Assembly: GCA_003344405.1 (NCBI GenBank)
Contig: NOWV01000014.1
Span: 1 to 64,000 of the forward strand
Direction: 5' to 3'
Length of the DNA stretch: 64,000 bases
DNA from: Trichoplax sp. H2
Lineage: Eukaryota; Placozoa; Uniplacotomia; Trichoplacea
A model generated the notes under the pieces. It did no database searches and was not told where the DNA came from. It saw only the letters and a list, made by a program, of their open reading frames with translations. The position numbers and the translations under genes were made by a program. Positions 62,712 to 64,000 of the stretch are shown in pieces (position 1 is the stretch's first letter; the number at the start of each line of letters is the position of its first letter).

Positions 62712-64000
62712 TTTCTCTCAAAGTTTGAAATATTGATATAATATTGAGGATAAAAAGTTTTCAATTTTTTGTGGTACACTTATTTGCTTTGTCAAGTAGG
62801 AAACTTGAAAAGGTTTTATAACAACTTATTAATCAACTTTTAACCTATTTTTCGATCTTTTCCTTTCTCTTCTTGGCTTCACTAGCTTGCGATTTTGATA
62901 TGTCAATATCGATGATGCTCAATAGGATCAATTCTTATCACCGAGTAGAAATAGAATGGATGGGAAATATTACCAAATATAATCTTGTAATAGTATCCTT
63001 AATATTTTTATGCCTATATATAAGGAAATTATCGAGAAACCAACTTATTAATAATATAATCTAGTAATCGATGGTAACACTGAGTAAATTTAAATTATTA
63101 TTTCAAGTAGAAGGAGTCAGCTGGACTGGAATATTAATATTTAGTCATTGTAGTTTAAGTCAAATCTAGTTCATTCCATTACTTATTGAGCTGGAGTGCA
63201 AGTGAAAATAATTTACACGGTCACGAGTTATTTATATTGTTTCCATGTGATAGAAATAAAGCAAGATTAAATAGAATAGACAAGCAAGACAGGATGTCTA
63301 TATTAATCAATATTATTTCAATAATTTGAACCAATGAGAATGAGTAATAACCTAAAGTCATTTTATTTAATGTCTTTATTGGGGAGTATTATTTTATTAC
63401 GCTTCTATGTGAAAAGAATAGCTTTAGGTGTCGATTTCGATCCTAGTCGATACGCAAATGGAAATAAATTGAGCACGAGGTTGGTAATAATATTAGGAAT
63501 CAATAAAGATTTCAATTAAATAGTCAGACAAGAATAAAATTTGATTCTGTTGTCTTGTCAAGCATTTTATAATCAAAAAAATACATAAGGATATCGGAAA
63601 GGAAGGAATGGAAAGGAAAATAGTACCGTAGTTAAAAGAGTGAAAAATCATCTTTTAGCTCTTTCTTCCTCCTTTCTTGGTATAAATTTTGTCAAAATAT
63701 ATTGTTATATTTAGCTCGTAATCCTTGGTAACAATTATACCTACGTTAGGCATGCATTGATTAACATTATCTTACCCATGGCCGTAGCCTATTTTTACTT
63801 CTTTTTGCTTAATTACTTGATCATCGTCTATAACAACATGGCGCTCTAACTATGTAATTTATTCTATTAAATCCTATTATTGACTAGCTTTATTCAAATA
63901 GATTACAGTTGAAATTCTTCATCATCAACAATAGAATAGTATGACTGCTCTACACCCCCTGCTTGGAATAAAAGGATAATATCAATCATAGAAGGTAACC
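62712..64000. other. Window end; upstream of CITED-like gene, weak candidates only
   Basis: No firm gene. An ATG ORF at 63334-63519 (+, 61 codons) begins with a membrane-anchor-like segment (about residues 9-31) and a polar stretch, and faintly resembles the start of a short-chain dehydrogenase, but lacks the glycine-rich motif. The ORF at 62873-63064 (+) starts with TTG and has one hydrophobic segment. Both could be chance. Confidence 0.3.

Overview
The window is AT-rich eukaryotic nuclear DNA. It carries spliced genes with short GT-AG introns (mostly about 70-200 bp) and four 20-base N gaps. Gene content is animal: BTB-BACK-Kelch proteins, SH3BP5, SHPRH, TMUB, an hnRNP A/B-type tandem-RRM protein and a CITED-like transactivator. 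Compact multi-exon genes, short introns and high AT suggest a non-bilaterian animal, most likely a placozoan such as Trichoplax. The species call is inference.

Layout. 1-9000: two intact minus-strand BTB-BACK-Kelch genes and a broken copy between them. A solo LTR sits exactly on the stop codon of the first gene. 9000-13986: no gene seen. 13987-16692 (-): an eight-exon SH3BP5 homologue. 18626-26182 (+): a 29-exon SHPRH homologue that keeps the SNF2 helicase, PHD and RING parts but has no room for the linker-histone domain of vertebrate SHPRH. 28318-29697 (-): a two-exon TMUB-type membrane ubiquitin-like protein. 29800-31000: an island of GTACTGTAC-rich and longer tandem repeats upstream of TMUB. 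36582-38498 (+): an hnRNP A/B-DAZAP1-type RNA-binding protein. 38499-62432: about 24 kb without a recognisable gene. It contains the N gaps, uncollapsed allelic copies, a second solo LTR caught as a present/absent polymorphism, a third LTR fragment at a gap, and very degenerate tandem arrays. 62433-62711 (-): a 92-residue CITED-like protein. The last 1.3 kb holds only weak candidates.

The genes do not form one pathway. SHPRH (DNA-damage tolerance E3 ligase and translocase), TMUB (ER-associated ubiquitin-like protein) and Kelch proteins (possible CUL3 adaptors) all touch ubiquitin biology, but nothing shows coordination. The most notable features are an LTR retrotransposon family with palindromic LTR ends (one copy has rewritten a Kelch C-terminus, another is polymorphic between assembled haplotypes), the CITED-like gene, and the H15-less SHPRH. 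I did not find a clearly undescribed multi-gene system. Exon boundaries were set by hand from splice sites, reading phase and family knowledge, without transcripts.
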